From contig NZ_BSUM01000001.1 of NCBI RefSeq assembly GCF_030161595.1, positions 2,728,001 through 2,792,000 on the forward strand: 64,000 bases of DNA, read 5' to 3'. Shown one piece after another: positions 55,427 through 63,915 of this stretch (positions within the stretch are counted from its first letter, which is position 1; every line of letters starts with the position of its first letter). This DNA is from Litorihabitans aurantiacus. Its GTDB lineage: Bacteria; Actinomycetota; Actinomycetes; Actinomycetales; Beutenbergiaceae. A program made the position numbers and the translations under genes. The notes under the pieces are model-generated. The model was not told where the DNA came from. It searched no databases and worked only from the letters and a program-made list of their open reading frames with translations.

Positions 55427-56328
55427 CGCGCCGCCTCGGGGGTGGCCGGTAGGTGCGCCAGCCACGCGCGCGGTCCGGTGTGCTGCACCCGGAGCGAGGC
55501 GACCTCGACGGCGTGCACGACGGCGTCGGGCACCTCCTGCCCGCGCGCGACGGCGTGGGCGTAGGCGCCGTGGAAGGCGTCGCCCGCCCCGAGGGTGTCG
55601 ACGGCGCGGACGGCCGGGACGGGGGCGTCACCGTGGTCGTCGTCGGCCGCCCACCAGGAGACCGGGTCGTCGCCGCGCGTCACGACGACGACCGGGGCAC
55701 CGAGGCGGCTCAGCTCCCGGGCGGAGTCGTCGACGTCGTGCGTCCCGGGGGCGCGGGCGTCGGCCGAGGCGACCACGTGGTCCGCGGCGGGGACGAGTTC
55801 GGCCATGACCGGCTTCCAGCGCCCGAGGTCGAGCACGACCGGGGTCCCGGCGGCTCGTGCCGACGCGGCCGCCGCGATCGCCAGGCGGGGGTGGTGACCG
55901 TCGAGGAGCACGACGTCGACGGCGGCCGCGAGCGCCGCGAGATCGGGCGGAGGCGGGGCGTCGCTCGCGACGGCGTCGGAGCCGACGACGCTGCGACGCC
56001 CGGTCGCGGTCTGGACGGTGGCGGCGGAGACGGGTGGGTCGGTCCGTGCGTCAGGGGTGGTGTCGAGGACCGTGACGCCGTGCCGCTCGAGGTCCGCGCG
56101 CACGAGCTGCGCGGCCGCGGAGGCGCCGAGCGCGGTCAGCAGGGTGGCCCGGCCGCCGAGCGCGGCGAAGGTGACGGCGGCGTTCGCGGCCGGGCCGCCC
56201 GCGGAGAGGTGCGTGGCGGTGGCGGTGACCTTCTCGTCGGGGCCGGGCGCGCGGTCGACGTGGTGGGCGACGTCCAGCGTGGCCAGACCGACGAACAGCC
56301 CGCGGGGCGGGCGGGGCGGGGTGGGCAT
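55423..56328 (-). CDS. PfkB-family carbohydrate kinase
   Basis: A 301-residue ribokinase-fold enzyme. The start FVGLATLDVAHHVDRAPGPD, the HLSAGGPAANAAVTFAALGG signature and the second PfkB motif VDTLGAGDAFHGAYAHAVA, whose GAGD holds the catalytic Asp, are clear. The ATG at 56328 begins just before the first strand. The substrate is a sugar or sugar phosphate (ribose, fructose or similar); sequence alone cannot choose. Forms a two-gene operon with the P-loop kinase downstream. Confidence 0.87.
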   Translation of the reverse strand: MPTPPRPPRGLFVGLATLDVAHHVDRAPGPDEKVTATATHLSAGGPAANAAVTFAALGGRATLLTALGASAAAQLVRADLERHGVTVLDTTPDARTDPPVSAATVQTATGRRSVVGSDAVASDAPPPPDLAALAAAVDVVLLDGHHPRLAIAAAASARAAGTPVVLDLGRWKPVMAELVPAADHVVASADARAPGTHDVDDSARELSRLGAPVVVVTRGDDPVSWWAADDDHGDAPVPAVRAVDTLGAGDAFHGAYAHAVARGQEVPDAVVHAVEVASLRVQHTGPRAWLAHLPATPEAAR

Positions 56329-56362
56329 GCCCCCATCCTGCCCGCCCGCCCTCGCCCACGCC

Positions 56363-56531
56363 CTCGCTGACGACGGCACACCCCTCGCTGACAGCGGCTG
56401 GGTCTCGCTCACAGCGGCTGAGTGCGGCCCGAGCGAGCGGCCACGAGCGTCGCCGCTGCTCAGAAGGGGCTGCTCACGGACCGCCCCGCCACCAGCCGCT
56501 GTGGGCGAGGGGCCAGCCGCTCTGAGCGAGG
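56363..56531. repeat. inverted arrays of about 20-21 bp in a divergent gap
   Basis: Forward units CTCGCTGAC/CTCGCTCAC followed by AGCGGCTG start at 56363, 56384 and 56404. Reverse-oriented units CAGCCGCTGTGGGCGAG and CAGCCGCTCTGAGCGAG start at 56493 and 56514. They lie in the 308-bp gap between the PfkB kinase and the DUF559 gene, which holds no other gene. Confidence 0.85.
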
Positions 56532-56636
56532 GCTGCTGCCCGGGAGGAGTGGCCACCTCCGGGTCGAGCGTTGACGCACCGCGCGGGTTGTCCACAGCCG
56601 TCCCCACTCGCCGACGCTGCACGCCACCATCGACCG

Positions 56637-57632
56637 GTGGACACCCTCACCCGTATCCGCCGCCTCGGTGGCGCAGCACGCTTCAGTGAGATCGGCACGT
56701 CCCGCTACCAGCTGCAGCGGCTGGTAGCCACGGGCGCCCTGGTCCTGGTCGAGCGGGGGTGCTACGCCCTGCCCGACGCACCTGCCGCCGTCCGTCTCGC
56801 CGCGCAGCAGAACGGCGCGGTCTCGTGCGTGTCCGCCCTGCGCCACTACGGCGTCGACATCGCGGGCGACTCCTCGCTGGTCCACGTCTCGGTGCCTCGC
56901 GGCCGCGGAACCGCGCGCCGCCGCCCCACGGGTGTCCGGCGGCACCACGAGGACGTCGCGACCGGTTCGACGGCGCGGATCGTCCCGTTCGCCGTCGCCG
57001 CGGTCCGCGCCGCGCTGTGCCTGCCCTACGACGATGCGGTGGCTGCGCTCGACCGGGTGGCGCACGGTCGTCCGGCGTCGTTCCTCCGTCAGGTGATCGA
57101 GGACGTCGCGGCCGTGAGCGGGACGCGCGCCCAGGCCCTCGAGCTCGACGTGGACGGACGGTCACGCTCGCGCATCGAGACGCTGGCCCGGCTCGCGCTC
57201 CGCCGTGCCGGGCTCGCGGTCGTCCCCGGGGCGGTCGTGCCGGGGGTCGGGGAGGTGGACCTGCTGGTGGAGGGATGGATCATCGTCGAGCTGGACGGGT
57301 ACGCCTTCCACAGTGACCGGCGGGCCTTTCGCCGCGATCGCGCGCGCGACCGGAACGCCGCCCGGCTGGGGTTCCTCGTGCTGCGGTTCGCGTTCGAGGA
57401 CAGCGATCCCGCGGCGGTCGTCGCGGCGGTCTCAGAGATCGTCCGGGCGCACGGGGACGGCGGCGCGCGCGAGCCCGGCGGCACCGTCCCGCCGAACATC
57501 CGTGCCGCGGTCGTGGAGCTGCGGGCCGACGCCGTCGGCGCTGGGACCCGTGTCCAGGGATGGCGTCACCTGCGGGGCCGCGACCTCCAGGCCGTCAGGA
57601 CCTCGGTCGCGGCCCTCGCTGAGAGCGGCTGA
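56637..57632 (+). CDS. AbiEi-like N-terminal domain with DUF559 nuclease-like domain
   Basis: A 331-residue protein. The N-terminal 90 residues are a winged-helix region as in AbiEi antitoxins (ARFSEIGTSRYQLQRLVATG, LVLVERGCYALP, AVSCVSALRHYGVD). Residues about 180-285 are a DUF559/Vsr-like endonuclease fold (PGVGEVDLLVEGWIIVELDG, then FHSDRRAFRRDRARD and GFLVLRF). Such genes are common in actinomycetes, often as lone genes, and are thought to relate to defence or DNA repair; no AbiEii partner is here. GTG start. The last codons (ALAESG and the TGA stop) are made by a 20-bp repeat unit. Confidence 0.78.
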   Translation: MDTLTRIRRLGGAARFSEIGTSRYQLQRLVATGALVLVERGCYALPDAPAAVRLAAQQNGAVSCVSALRHYGVDIAGDSSLVHVSVPRGRGTARRRPTGVRRHHEDVATGSTARIVPFAVAAVRAALCLPYDDAVAALDRVAHGRPASFLRQVIEDVAAVSGTRAQALELDVDGRSRSRIETLARLALRRAGLAVVPGAVVPGVGEVDLLVEGWIIVELDGYAFHSDRRAFRRDRARDRNAARLGFLVLRFAFEDSDPAAVVAAVSEIVRAHGDGGAREPGGTVPPNIRAAVVELRADAVGAGTRVQGWRHLRGRDLQAVRTSVAALAESG

Positions 57633-57762
57633 GTCTCGCTCACAGCGGCTGATGGTGCTGCAACTGGGTGCGGCGCGGCGTCAGCCCAGGTCAGACGGGG
57701 TACGACGACAAACCTCTCGCCACCAGCCGCTGTGAGCGAGACTCAGCCGCTCACAGCGAGGA
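57615..57762. repeat. inverted arrays of 20 bp after the DUF559 gene
   Basis: CTCGCTGAGAGCGGCTGAGT and CTCGCTCACAGCGGCTGA start at 57615 and 57635; CAGCCGCTGTGAGCGAGACT and CAGCCGCTCACAGCGAG start at 57724 and 57744. Forward and reverse pairs are separated by about 70 bp. The first unit overlaps the DUF559 stop codon; the gap to the transglutaminase stop (57851) holds nothing else. Confidence 0.87.
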
Positions 57763-57850
57763 TCCGACGGCGGATGGGCGCGGGGCGGTCGTCGCGGGGC
57801 GAGGGCTGTGCCGTCGTGGGCGAGGGACCGGCGCACGCATCCGCACCGCC

Positions 57851-58890
57851 TCAGCCCCCCGCGCGCCCCCGCCCGCGACCGGCCCCCGCACCCCCGCCGG
57901 GGCTGTGCGAGCTCCGCACCTCCTCGACCTCCTCGGGCGTCAGCTCCATCAGGTCCACGCCCACCTTCAGCGAGGACCCCTTGCCCGGGGTGTACACGAT
58001 CCCGCGCAGCGGCGAGACGTCGCGGTAGTCGCGGCCCCAGCCGAGCACCACGTAGCGGTTGTCGATGAACTGGTCGTTGGTCGGGTCCACGTGCAGCCAG
58101 CCACCGCCCGGCACCCACACCGAGGCCCACGCGTGCGACGCGTCCACCCCCGCAGCTTCGGCCGCCCGGGCGGCGGGTTCGTCTCGATGTAGCCCGACAC
58201 GTACCGCGCCGCGAGCCCCATCGAGCGCACGCACGCGATCATCAGGTGCGCGAAGTCCTGGCACACGCCCTGCCGCTTCTCGAGGAGCTCCGGCAGCCGG
58301 GTGTGGATCGTCGTCGAGCCCGACTTGTACTCCAGCTCGGTGTTGATCCGCGTGCACAGGTCCGCCACCACGTGCGCGAGCGGCGTGCCCGGCCCGAACG
58401 ACGGCGCCGCGAACGATCGCACCTCCTCGGTCACGTCGATCATCTGCGAGGCGAGCATCGCCTCCGAGACCGCGATCACCGCGTCGCCGTTGACCCCGTG
58501 GCTCGTGTCGCCGCCACGCCCCGGCGCCCCGAGGGTGTGGGTCACCTCCGCGGCCTGGCTCCACGAGATCATCGGCATCCGGTCGATCTGCGCCTGCTTG
58601 CGCGTCACGGTCAGCACCGACTCCGCCAGCACCTCGAGCTCGGTGTGCTCGGTGTCGATCTTGAAGAAGCTGGAGCGGTTGCCGTGGAAGTCTCGGTGCT
58701 CGCCCGTCTGCGCGGCGGTCGGCGAGATGTGCAGCGCCGAGGTGTGCACCTGCTGCCCGCCGCCCTCGCGCGGCAGCATGACGGCGCGCCCGTAGGAGCT
58801 CGTCACCGCCTCGGGGTAGGTGTAGGTCGTGCGGTGGGCGAGCCGGTAGTGGCGGGCCCCGCTGCGCTCCTCGCGCCCCCTGCTGGTCAC
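57851..58890 (-). CDS. transglutaminase-like protein, one apparent frameshift
   Basis: A 346-residue protein once a base is restored in the C-run 58147-58151. The N-terminal strand-rich domain starts HYRLAHRTTYTYPEAVTSSY. The papain-like core has the catalytic cysteine in EKRQGVCQDFAHLMI, the histidine in ASHAWASVWVPG and the aspartate in LHVDPTNDQFID. The break sits between KLRG and VDASHAW. It is the usual partner of the circularly permuted ATP-grasp/alpha-E gene upstream, which it overlaps by GTGA. A peptide-ligating or -cleaving role is proposed for the family; no substrate is known. Confidence 0.85.
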
Positions 58891-61439
58891 GGCGTCTCCT
58901 CGCCCTCGTCGGCACCGTCGCCACCGTCGCCGTCGCCCGCCCCGCGTGCCGACGGCGTCGCGAACGTCCCCGAGGCGTCCAGCCACGGGACCGGGACGGG
59001 TTGGGTCAGGTGCACGCGCGCGATCTCGTCGCCGAGCTCGCGCAGCCGCCACGCCATCGACTCCAGGGTGGTGGCGAGCGTGCTCCGCCGCCCGTCGTCG
59101 TCGGGCGCGGCCACGGTGGTCAGGTCGACCTCGTCGAGGAGGTCGACGACGTCGCCCAGCAGCTCGTCGCGCGTCCGCGTCCCGCGGGCCGGGGCGGGTA
59201 CCTCCCCCAGCGAGGCGGCGAGCTCGCGCAGCTGGAACCGCAGGGAGCGGGGGTTGTGCTCGTCGAGCAGCAGCAGCGCGAGCAGCGGTTCGACGCGCGG
59301 CTGCGCCTGGTAGCGGCGTCGGTAGGTGATGACGCTCTCGTGCGCGATGAGCACCGACTCCAGCACGAGGATCTCGTCGGCGCGCGCGTGCACGGCCGGC
59401 AGCGTCGCCGCGAGCACGTCGACGAGCTGCTGGGCGCGCTCGAGCCGGCGCCCGGCGTCCATGAGGCACCACCCGACGTCGCGCTCCATCGACTCCGCGA
59501 GGATGCCGGCGATCGCGAGCAGCCCCTCGAGCAGCCGCGAGGAGACGGTCTCGATGTCGGCGGCCGCCTCGGGGTCTCGGTCGCGGCGACGGCGGTGCGC
59601 GGCCAGCGCCCGCTCCAGCGAGGCCAGCGCGACCCACGTGTCGGAGGAGAGCTGGTCGCGCACGGACGAGGCCGAGCGCGCCATGCGGGCGAGCGCGTGC
59701 GCCACCGTGCCGGGCTGGGCGGCCTCGAGCACGAGGTGGACCGGCTCGCCCTCCCCGACGACGTCGGCCAGCAGCTGCCGCAGCACGCCCAGTACCACCG
59801 GCTCCCCGACGCCGGGCCGCGGCGTCACCTCGACGGCGTAGTCGCTGAAGCGGTCGCCGACTGCCCGCACGAGCCGCGTGGTCCCCTCCGCCCGCTCGCT
59901 GTAACGGCCGAACCAGAACAGGTCCTCGGCCGCGCCGGGGGAGATCGACGTCGGCAGGTTCGCAGGTGCGGGGGCCGAGTCCTCGGCCCAGGCGTCGCCG
60001 TCGGAGTTCGGCAGGGAGGACAGGACCCAGACGTCCTTGGCGGCGTCGTGCGGACCAGGTTCGGCGACGTCGGACCCCGGCGCCGCCACGCGCGCCACTC
60101 CGCCGGACATCACCTCGTACCCCTCCTCGCCCGAGACGGCGAAGGTCCGCAGCTGCGTGGGACGGGCCTCGAGCCGGTCCCCGTCGACGGCGGGGGTGGT
60201 CGACGCCTCGACGCGCTCCTGCCCCACCCACAGGTAGGGCTCGGTCGCGATGCGCACCGACAGATCGGCGCGCTCCGCGATCGTGAGCTCCCACCCGCGC
60301 AGCACGGGCGCGCCCGGGGCGGTCGAGCGCACGACGAGGCGGTCGAGGTTCGCGATCACGTGCGAGCACATCGAGCGTTCCCCGCACCAGTAGGTGACGG
60401 TCGAGGGGATGATCAGCTCCTCGCCCAGGATGCTGCGCGCGAGCCGGGGCAGGTAGGTGAGCAGGCCGGGGTTGTCGACGACGCCGCTCCCCAGCGGGTT
60501 CACGATCGAGACCGCGCCCGCGCGCGCCGCCTCCACGAGCCCGGGGACGCCGAGGCGGGAGTCGCCGCGCAGGTCCAGCGGGTCGCAGTACTCGGCGTCC
60601 ACGTGGCGCAGCAGCACGTCGACGGGCTCGCGCTTCCCGAGCGAGCGCATCCACAGCCGGCCGTCCTCGACGACGAGGTCCTCACCCTCCACGAGCGGGT
60701 AGCCCAGCATCGTGGCGAGGTAGGCCTGGTCGAAGGCCGCGGGCGAGTACGGCCCGGGGGTCAGCAGCGCGGCGCGCGGCGACGAGCCGGCACCGGCGGG
60801 CGCGGCGGCGCGCACGGCGCGGCGCATCGCCTGGAAGAAGGGCCCGATCCGGCGGATGCGCGCGTGGCGGTAGAGGCCGGAGAGGACCTCGGCCACGATG
60901 CGGCGGTCCTGCATCGCGAAGCCGAGGCCCGACGGCGTCTGGGCGCGGTCCGCGAGCACCTGCCAGCTCCCGTCGGCGTTGCGCGCGAGGTCGGTGCCGA
61001 CCATGAACAGCTGGTGCGGCCCGGGGTTGACGATGTCGTTGACCGCTCGGACGAAGCCCGGGTGGCCGAGCACGAGCGCGGGCGGCAGCAGACCCTCGGT
61101 GAGCAGCCGCCCCTTCCCGTAGACGTCCGTGAGCACGTGGTCCAGCAGGAGCGCGCGCTGGCGCAGGCCGGCCTCGACGTGGGCCCACTGGGCCTCGTCG
61201 AACAGCACCGGCAGCGGGTCGAGGAGCCAGGGGCGCTCGTCGGAGCCCGCACCCTGGCGGACGCCGTTGGTGGCGAGGAGCTCGACCACGTCCTCGGCGC
61301 GCGAGGCGAGCGAGGACCCGTCGTGCAGGTCGACGAGGTGCGCCATCTGGGCCCACGCCTCGCGCGCGGCCCCGGTGGACTGCAGCATCTCGTCGTGGCC
61401 GGGGCCGGCCGCCCGGTAGCCGGCGAGCAGGTCAGTCAT
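58887..61439 (-). CDS. circularly permuted ATP-grasp fused to alpha-E domain
   Basis: An 850-residue fusion. Residues about 1-475 are the circularly permuted ATP-grasp ligase (ALLLDHVLTDVYGKGRLL, ALLTPGPYSPAAFDQAYLA, LGYPLVEGEDLVVEDGRLW, VSIVNPLGSGVVDNPGLLTY, STVTYWCGERSMCSHV). Residues about 510-815 are the helical alpha-E domain (SPGAAEDLFWFGRYSERAEG, ESMERDVGWCLMDAGRRLER). Many genomes have these as two genes; here they are fused. Comparative work by Iyer and colleagues links the set to an unknown peptide-synthesis system. The Asp/Gly tail is disordered. ATG start; divergent from the subtilase gene. Confidence 0.88.
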   Translation of the reverse strand: MTDLLAGYRAAGPGHDEMLQSTGAAREAWAQMAHLVDLHDGSSLASRAEDVVELLATNGVRQGAGSDERPWLLDPLPVLFDEAQWAHVEAGLRQRALLLDHVLTDVYGKGRLLTEGLLPPALVLGHPGFVRAVNDIVNPGPHQLFMVGTDLARNADGSWQVLADRAQTPSGLGFAMQDRRIVAEVLSGLYRHARIRRIGPFFQAMRRAVRAAAPAGAGSSPRAALLTPGPYSPAAFDQAYLATMLGYPLVEGEDLVVEDGRLWMRSLGKREPVDVLLRHVDAEYCDPLDLRGDSRLGVPGLVEAARAGAVSIVNPLGSGVVDNPGLLTYLPRLARSILGEELIIPSTVTYWCGERSMCSHVIANLDRLVVRSTAPGAPVLRGWELTIAERADLSVRIATEPYLWVGQERVEASTTPAVDGDRLEARPTQLRTFAVSGEEGYEVMSGGVARVAAPGSDVAEPGPHDAAKDVWVLSSLPNSDGDAWAEDSAPAPANLPTSISPGAAEDLFWFGRYSERAEGTTRLVRAVGDRFSDYAVEVTPRPGVGEPVVLGVLRQLLADVVGEGEPVHLVLEAAQPGTVAHALARMARSASSVRDQLSSDTWVALASLERALAAHRRRRDRDPEAAADIETVSSRLLEGLLAIAGILAESMERDVGWCLMDAGRRLERAQQLVDVLAATLPAVHARADEILVLESVLIAHESVITYRRRYQAQPRVEPLLALLLLDEHNPRSLRFQLRELAASLGEVPAPARGTRTRDELLGDVVDLLDEVDLTTVAAPDDDGRRSTLATTLESMAWRLRELGDEIARVHLTQPVPVPWLDASGTFATPSARGAGDGDGGDGADEGEETP

Positions 61440-61645
61440 CGGTTCTCGTCACACTTCTCAAGCGTTGGTCAAGGCGGCGATGTCAACGGCGACGCGAGCG
61501 TCGGGCGACTTGGTCAGGATATGACCTGGCGCGGGTCGCGTCACGCACCGACCGCGGATGACGGCACGGGGTTCCCGATGTCGGACCCCGGTGCTCTGAT
61601 GGTGGCCTGCGGCGGCGAGGGTCCGCCGCGGGGAGGACGGCGACC

Positions 61646-62908
61646 ATGACCTCACCGACCGGGCGGGCGCTGCCCACGGGGCCGACGGGCCGCACGATCG
61701 TCGTGCTGGACGAGCGCGAGACCCCTGCCCCCGACCTCCTGCGCCGCCTCGGCGTCTCGTGCGTCAGCGCGCGCGACCTCCCGCGGGGAGGCGGTGCGCC
61801 CGGGGCGTCGGCCACCTCGGCGGCGGCCGCGCCGTCCGACGGCGGCGAGCTCCCCGCGGGGACGGCCGTGGTGCTCGACGCCCTCGGCATCGCGATCATG
61901 ACGGAGCCGCCAGGGATCCTGCTCGAGGCGGCGCAGGACCCGGGCGCCGCCGTCGTCTCGGCCGAGCCCGAGGTGTGGGTGCACGCCACCGCGACACCGC
62001 CCGTCGCCCCGCCCGCCGGCGGCGCGTTCGCCGACACCGCCACCGCGGCGTGGGGGCTGCTCGCGACGGGCGTGGTCGGGGCGGGGGCGGGTGCGGCGTC
62101 GACCCCCTGGGACGGTGACGGCGTCGTCGTGGCCGTGCTCGACACGGGGGTCGACGCCGAGCACCCCGACCTCGCCGGCCGCATCGTGACGGCGCGGTCG
62201 TTCGTCGACGGCGAGGGCGCGCACGACCGCAACGGTCACGGCACGCACGTGGCCGGGACGGTCGCGGGCGCGCGGGAGCCGGCCGGCGGCGGACCGCGCT
62301 ACGGGGTGGCACCCGGCGCCCGTCTGCTGGTGGGCAAGGTCCTGGGGGACGACGGGAGCGGCACCTCGGGCGGTGTCCTCGAGGGGCTGAACTGGGCGGT
62401 CGAGCAGGGCGCCCACGTCGTGTCGATGTCGCTGGGCACCCCGGTCGCCGTCGGCGAGCCGCATCTGCGCTACTACGAGGCGGCGGCCCGCGCGGCGCTC
62501 GCCGCAGGGACGGTGGTGATCGCGGCCGCGGGCAACGACGGACCGGAACCGGTGAACTCCCCCGCGAACTGCCCGTCGGTCATGGCCGTGGCGGCGCTGG
62601 ACACCCGGCTGCGCCGCGCGGACTTCTCGTGCATCGGCCTCAACGGTGACGGCGGCGAGGTCGACATCGCCGCGCCCGGCGTCGCGATCCTGTCCGCCCA
62701 CCCGCTCGCCCTCGCGCCGACGGCGGTGCTCGACGGCACGAGCATGGCCACGCCGCACGTCTCGGGGCTGGCGGCGCTCGCCGCCCAGGCGACCGGGTCC
62801 CGCGGTCGCGACCTGTGGGAGCACCTCGTCACGACCGCCGCGCCGCTGGCCGACTCCGCGCGCGACGTGGGTCGGGGTCTGGCGGTGGCGCCCCCGCACT
62901 CGTCATGA
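61646..62908 (+). CDS. S8 family serine peptidase (subtilase)
   Basis: A 420-residue subtilisin-like protease. The triad is complete: Asp in VVAVLDTGVDAEHPDL, His in NGHGTHVAGTVAG and Ser in LDGTSMATPHVSGLA, with the oxyanion Asn in AAAGNDGPEPVNSP. There is no signal peptide, and the first 150 residues are Ala/Gly/Pro-rich without a clear I9 prodomain. So the enzyme may be cytoplasmic, or exported with its partner by another route. ATG after a strong GGGGAGGA site. The small gene that follows may encode its separate prodomain-like partner. Confidence 0.85.
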   Translation: MTSPTGRALPTGPTGRTIVVLDERETPAPDLLRRLGVSCVSARDLPRGGGAPGASATSAAAAPSDGGELPAGTAVVLDALGIAIMTEPPGILLEAAQDPGAAVVSAEPEVWVHATATPPVAPPAGGAFADTATAAWGLLATGVVGAGAGAASTPWDGDGVVVAVLDTGVDAEHPDLAGRIVTARSFVDGEGAHDRNGHGTHVAGTVAGAREPAGGGPRYGVAPGARLLVGKVLGDDGSGTSGGVLEGLNWAVEQGAHVVSMSLGTPVAVGEPHLRYYEAAARAALAAGTVVIAAAGNDGPEPVNSPANCPSVMAVAALDTRLRRADFSCIGLNGDGGEVDIAAPGVAILSAHPLALAPTAVLDGTSMATPHVSGLAALAAQATGSRGRDLWEHLVTTAAPLADSARDVGRGLAVAPPHSS

Positions 62909-62963
62909 TGGGGTGCACACCCCGCGCAGGCCGCCGGGGTGCGGCGATCAGGAGGGACCCCGC

Positions 62964-63329
62964 GTGCGCAGGAACCGCGAATCGATCCCGGACTCGGTGT
63001 CGGACCTCGACGCCGTCGACGCGCGGACGGGGGCGGTCGTGCGGCACCCCCGGCCCGAGCACGACGGCGGGGGTGGATCCGGACACCCGGAGGCGCCCGG
63101 CTCGGACTCAGCGCCGCGGACGTCGGTGGTCGTGACGGTCGACGGCGACCTGCCCCGGGCCCTCCCGGCGCTCCGGGACGCCGGGCTGCGCATCGAGCGG
63201 ACGCTCACCGCGCTGTCGGTGGTGACGGGGACGGTCGAGATCGGGCGCGAAGGAGCGATCGCGGCGATCCGCGGCGTCCACGTCGAGCGCGAGCAGACGG
63301 TGCGCGCGACGGCGGGTCCCGCCGCCTGA
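62964..63329 (+). CDS. small protein downstream of subtilase, inhibitor-I9-like
   Basis: A 121-residue protein. The first 50 residues are disordered (Asp/Gly/Pro-rich). The rest (TSVVVTVDGDLPRALPALRD, GLRIERTLTALSVVTGTV, AIAAIRGVHVEREQTVRA) shows the strand-helix-strand-strand-helix-strand order of subtilisin prodomains. Similar genes beside subtilases in actinomycetes are sometimes mislabelled as ketohydroxyglutarate aldolase. GTG start with GGAGGG 7 nt upstream. It probably folds or inhibits the neighbouring protease, which is inference from fold and position. Confidence 0.65.
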   Translation: MRRNRESIPDSVSDLDAVDARTGAVVRHPRPEHDGGGGSGHPEAPGSDSAPRTSVVVTVDGDLPRALPALRDAGLRIERTLTALSVVTGTVEIGREGAIAAIRGVHVEREQTVRATAGPAA

Positions 63330-63330
63330 G

Positions 63331-63915
63331 TCAGGCTCCTGCGCCGCCCACCGGGGCCTCGACCGCGCCCCACCGGACGACCTGGTCGACGGCGTCGAGC
63401 CGGGCGGCGGCGGCGACCTCGTCCCCGCGGCCGCGGGCGGCGAGCTCCCGTCCCGATCCGCTCGCGGACACGAGGTGGACGACGGCGCGGCGCAGCCCGA
63501 CGAACGCCTCGCACGCCACGGCGGCCTCGGGCGAGCTGTGGTCGGTGCCCCGCTCGGCGAGCGCGGCGATCACGGCACCGACACCGAGCTGGTCCTCGAC
63601 GGTCACGCGTCCCTCCTCGCCCGCGGCGATCACGGCGATCGACGTGCGGCGCCCGCGCTCGTGCTGGATCGCGAGGCACGCCGTCGCGACGGCGGCGGCG
63701 TTGGTCAGGCCGCCGAGGAGCACGTCCGCGCCGCGCGCGATCTCGCGGTCGAGCGCCGTCGCGAGGTCGTCGTCGAGCGACCCGAGCACGTCGACGGCCA
63801 CGACGACGTCGGCGGGCTCCAGCCGCGCGAGCCCGCTCGCACCCCACTCGAGCCGGACCTGGTAGCCACCCTGCGCCACGTGCTCCGGGAGCGGGCCGAT
63901 CGAGGTCGAGGTCAT
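63331..63915 (-). CDS. 2-phosphosulfolactate phosphatase (ComB)-like protein
   Basis: A 194-residue protein similar to the ComB family: YQVRLEWGASGLARL, DVVVAVDVLGSLDDDLATAL, ARGADVLLGGLTNAAAVATA and RRTSIAVIAAGEEGRVTVED are recognisable. ComB removes the phosphate of phosphosulfolactate in coenzyme M synthesis; actinomycetes lack that pathway, so the true substrate here is probably different. Some ComB cysteine/acid residues cannot be placed with certainty. The ATG overlaps the stop of an upstream gene (ATGA). Confidence 0.7.
   Translation of the reverse strand: MTSTSIGPLPEHVAQGGYQVRLEWGASGLARLEPADVVVAVDVLGSLDDDLATALDREIARGADVLLGGLTNAAAVATACLAIQHERGRRTSIAVIAAGEEGRVTVEDQLGVGAVIAALAERGTDHSSPEAAVACEAFVGLRRAVVHLVSASGSGRELAARGRGDEVAAAARLDAVDQVVRWGAVEAPVGGAGA

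Noticed and set aside
15595-58890. Phase variation as the cause of the split genes
   Set aside because: Runs of only four or five bases are short for slippage switching, the affected genes are functionally unrelated, and all changes go in the same direction.
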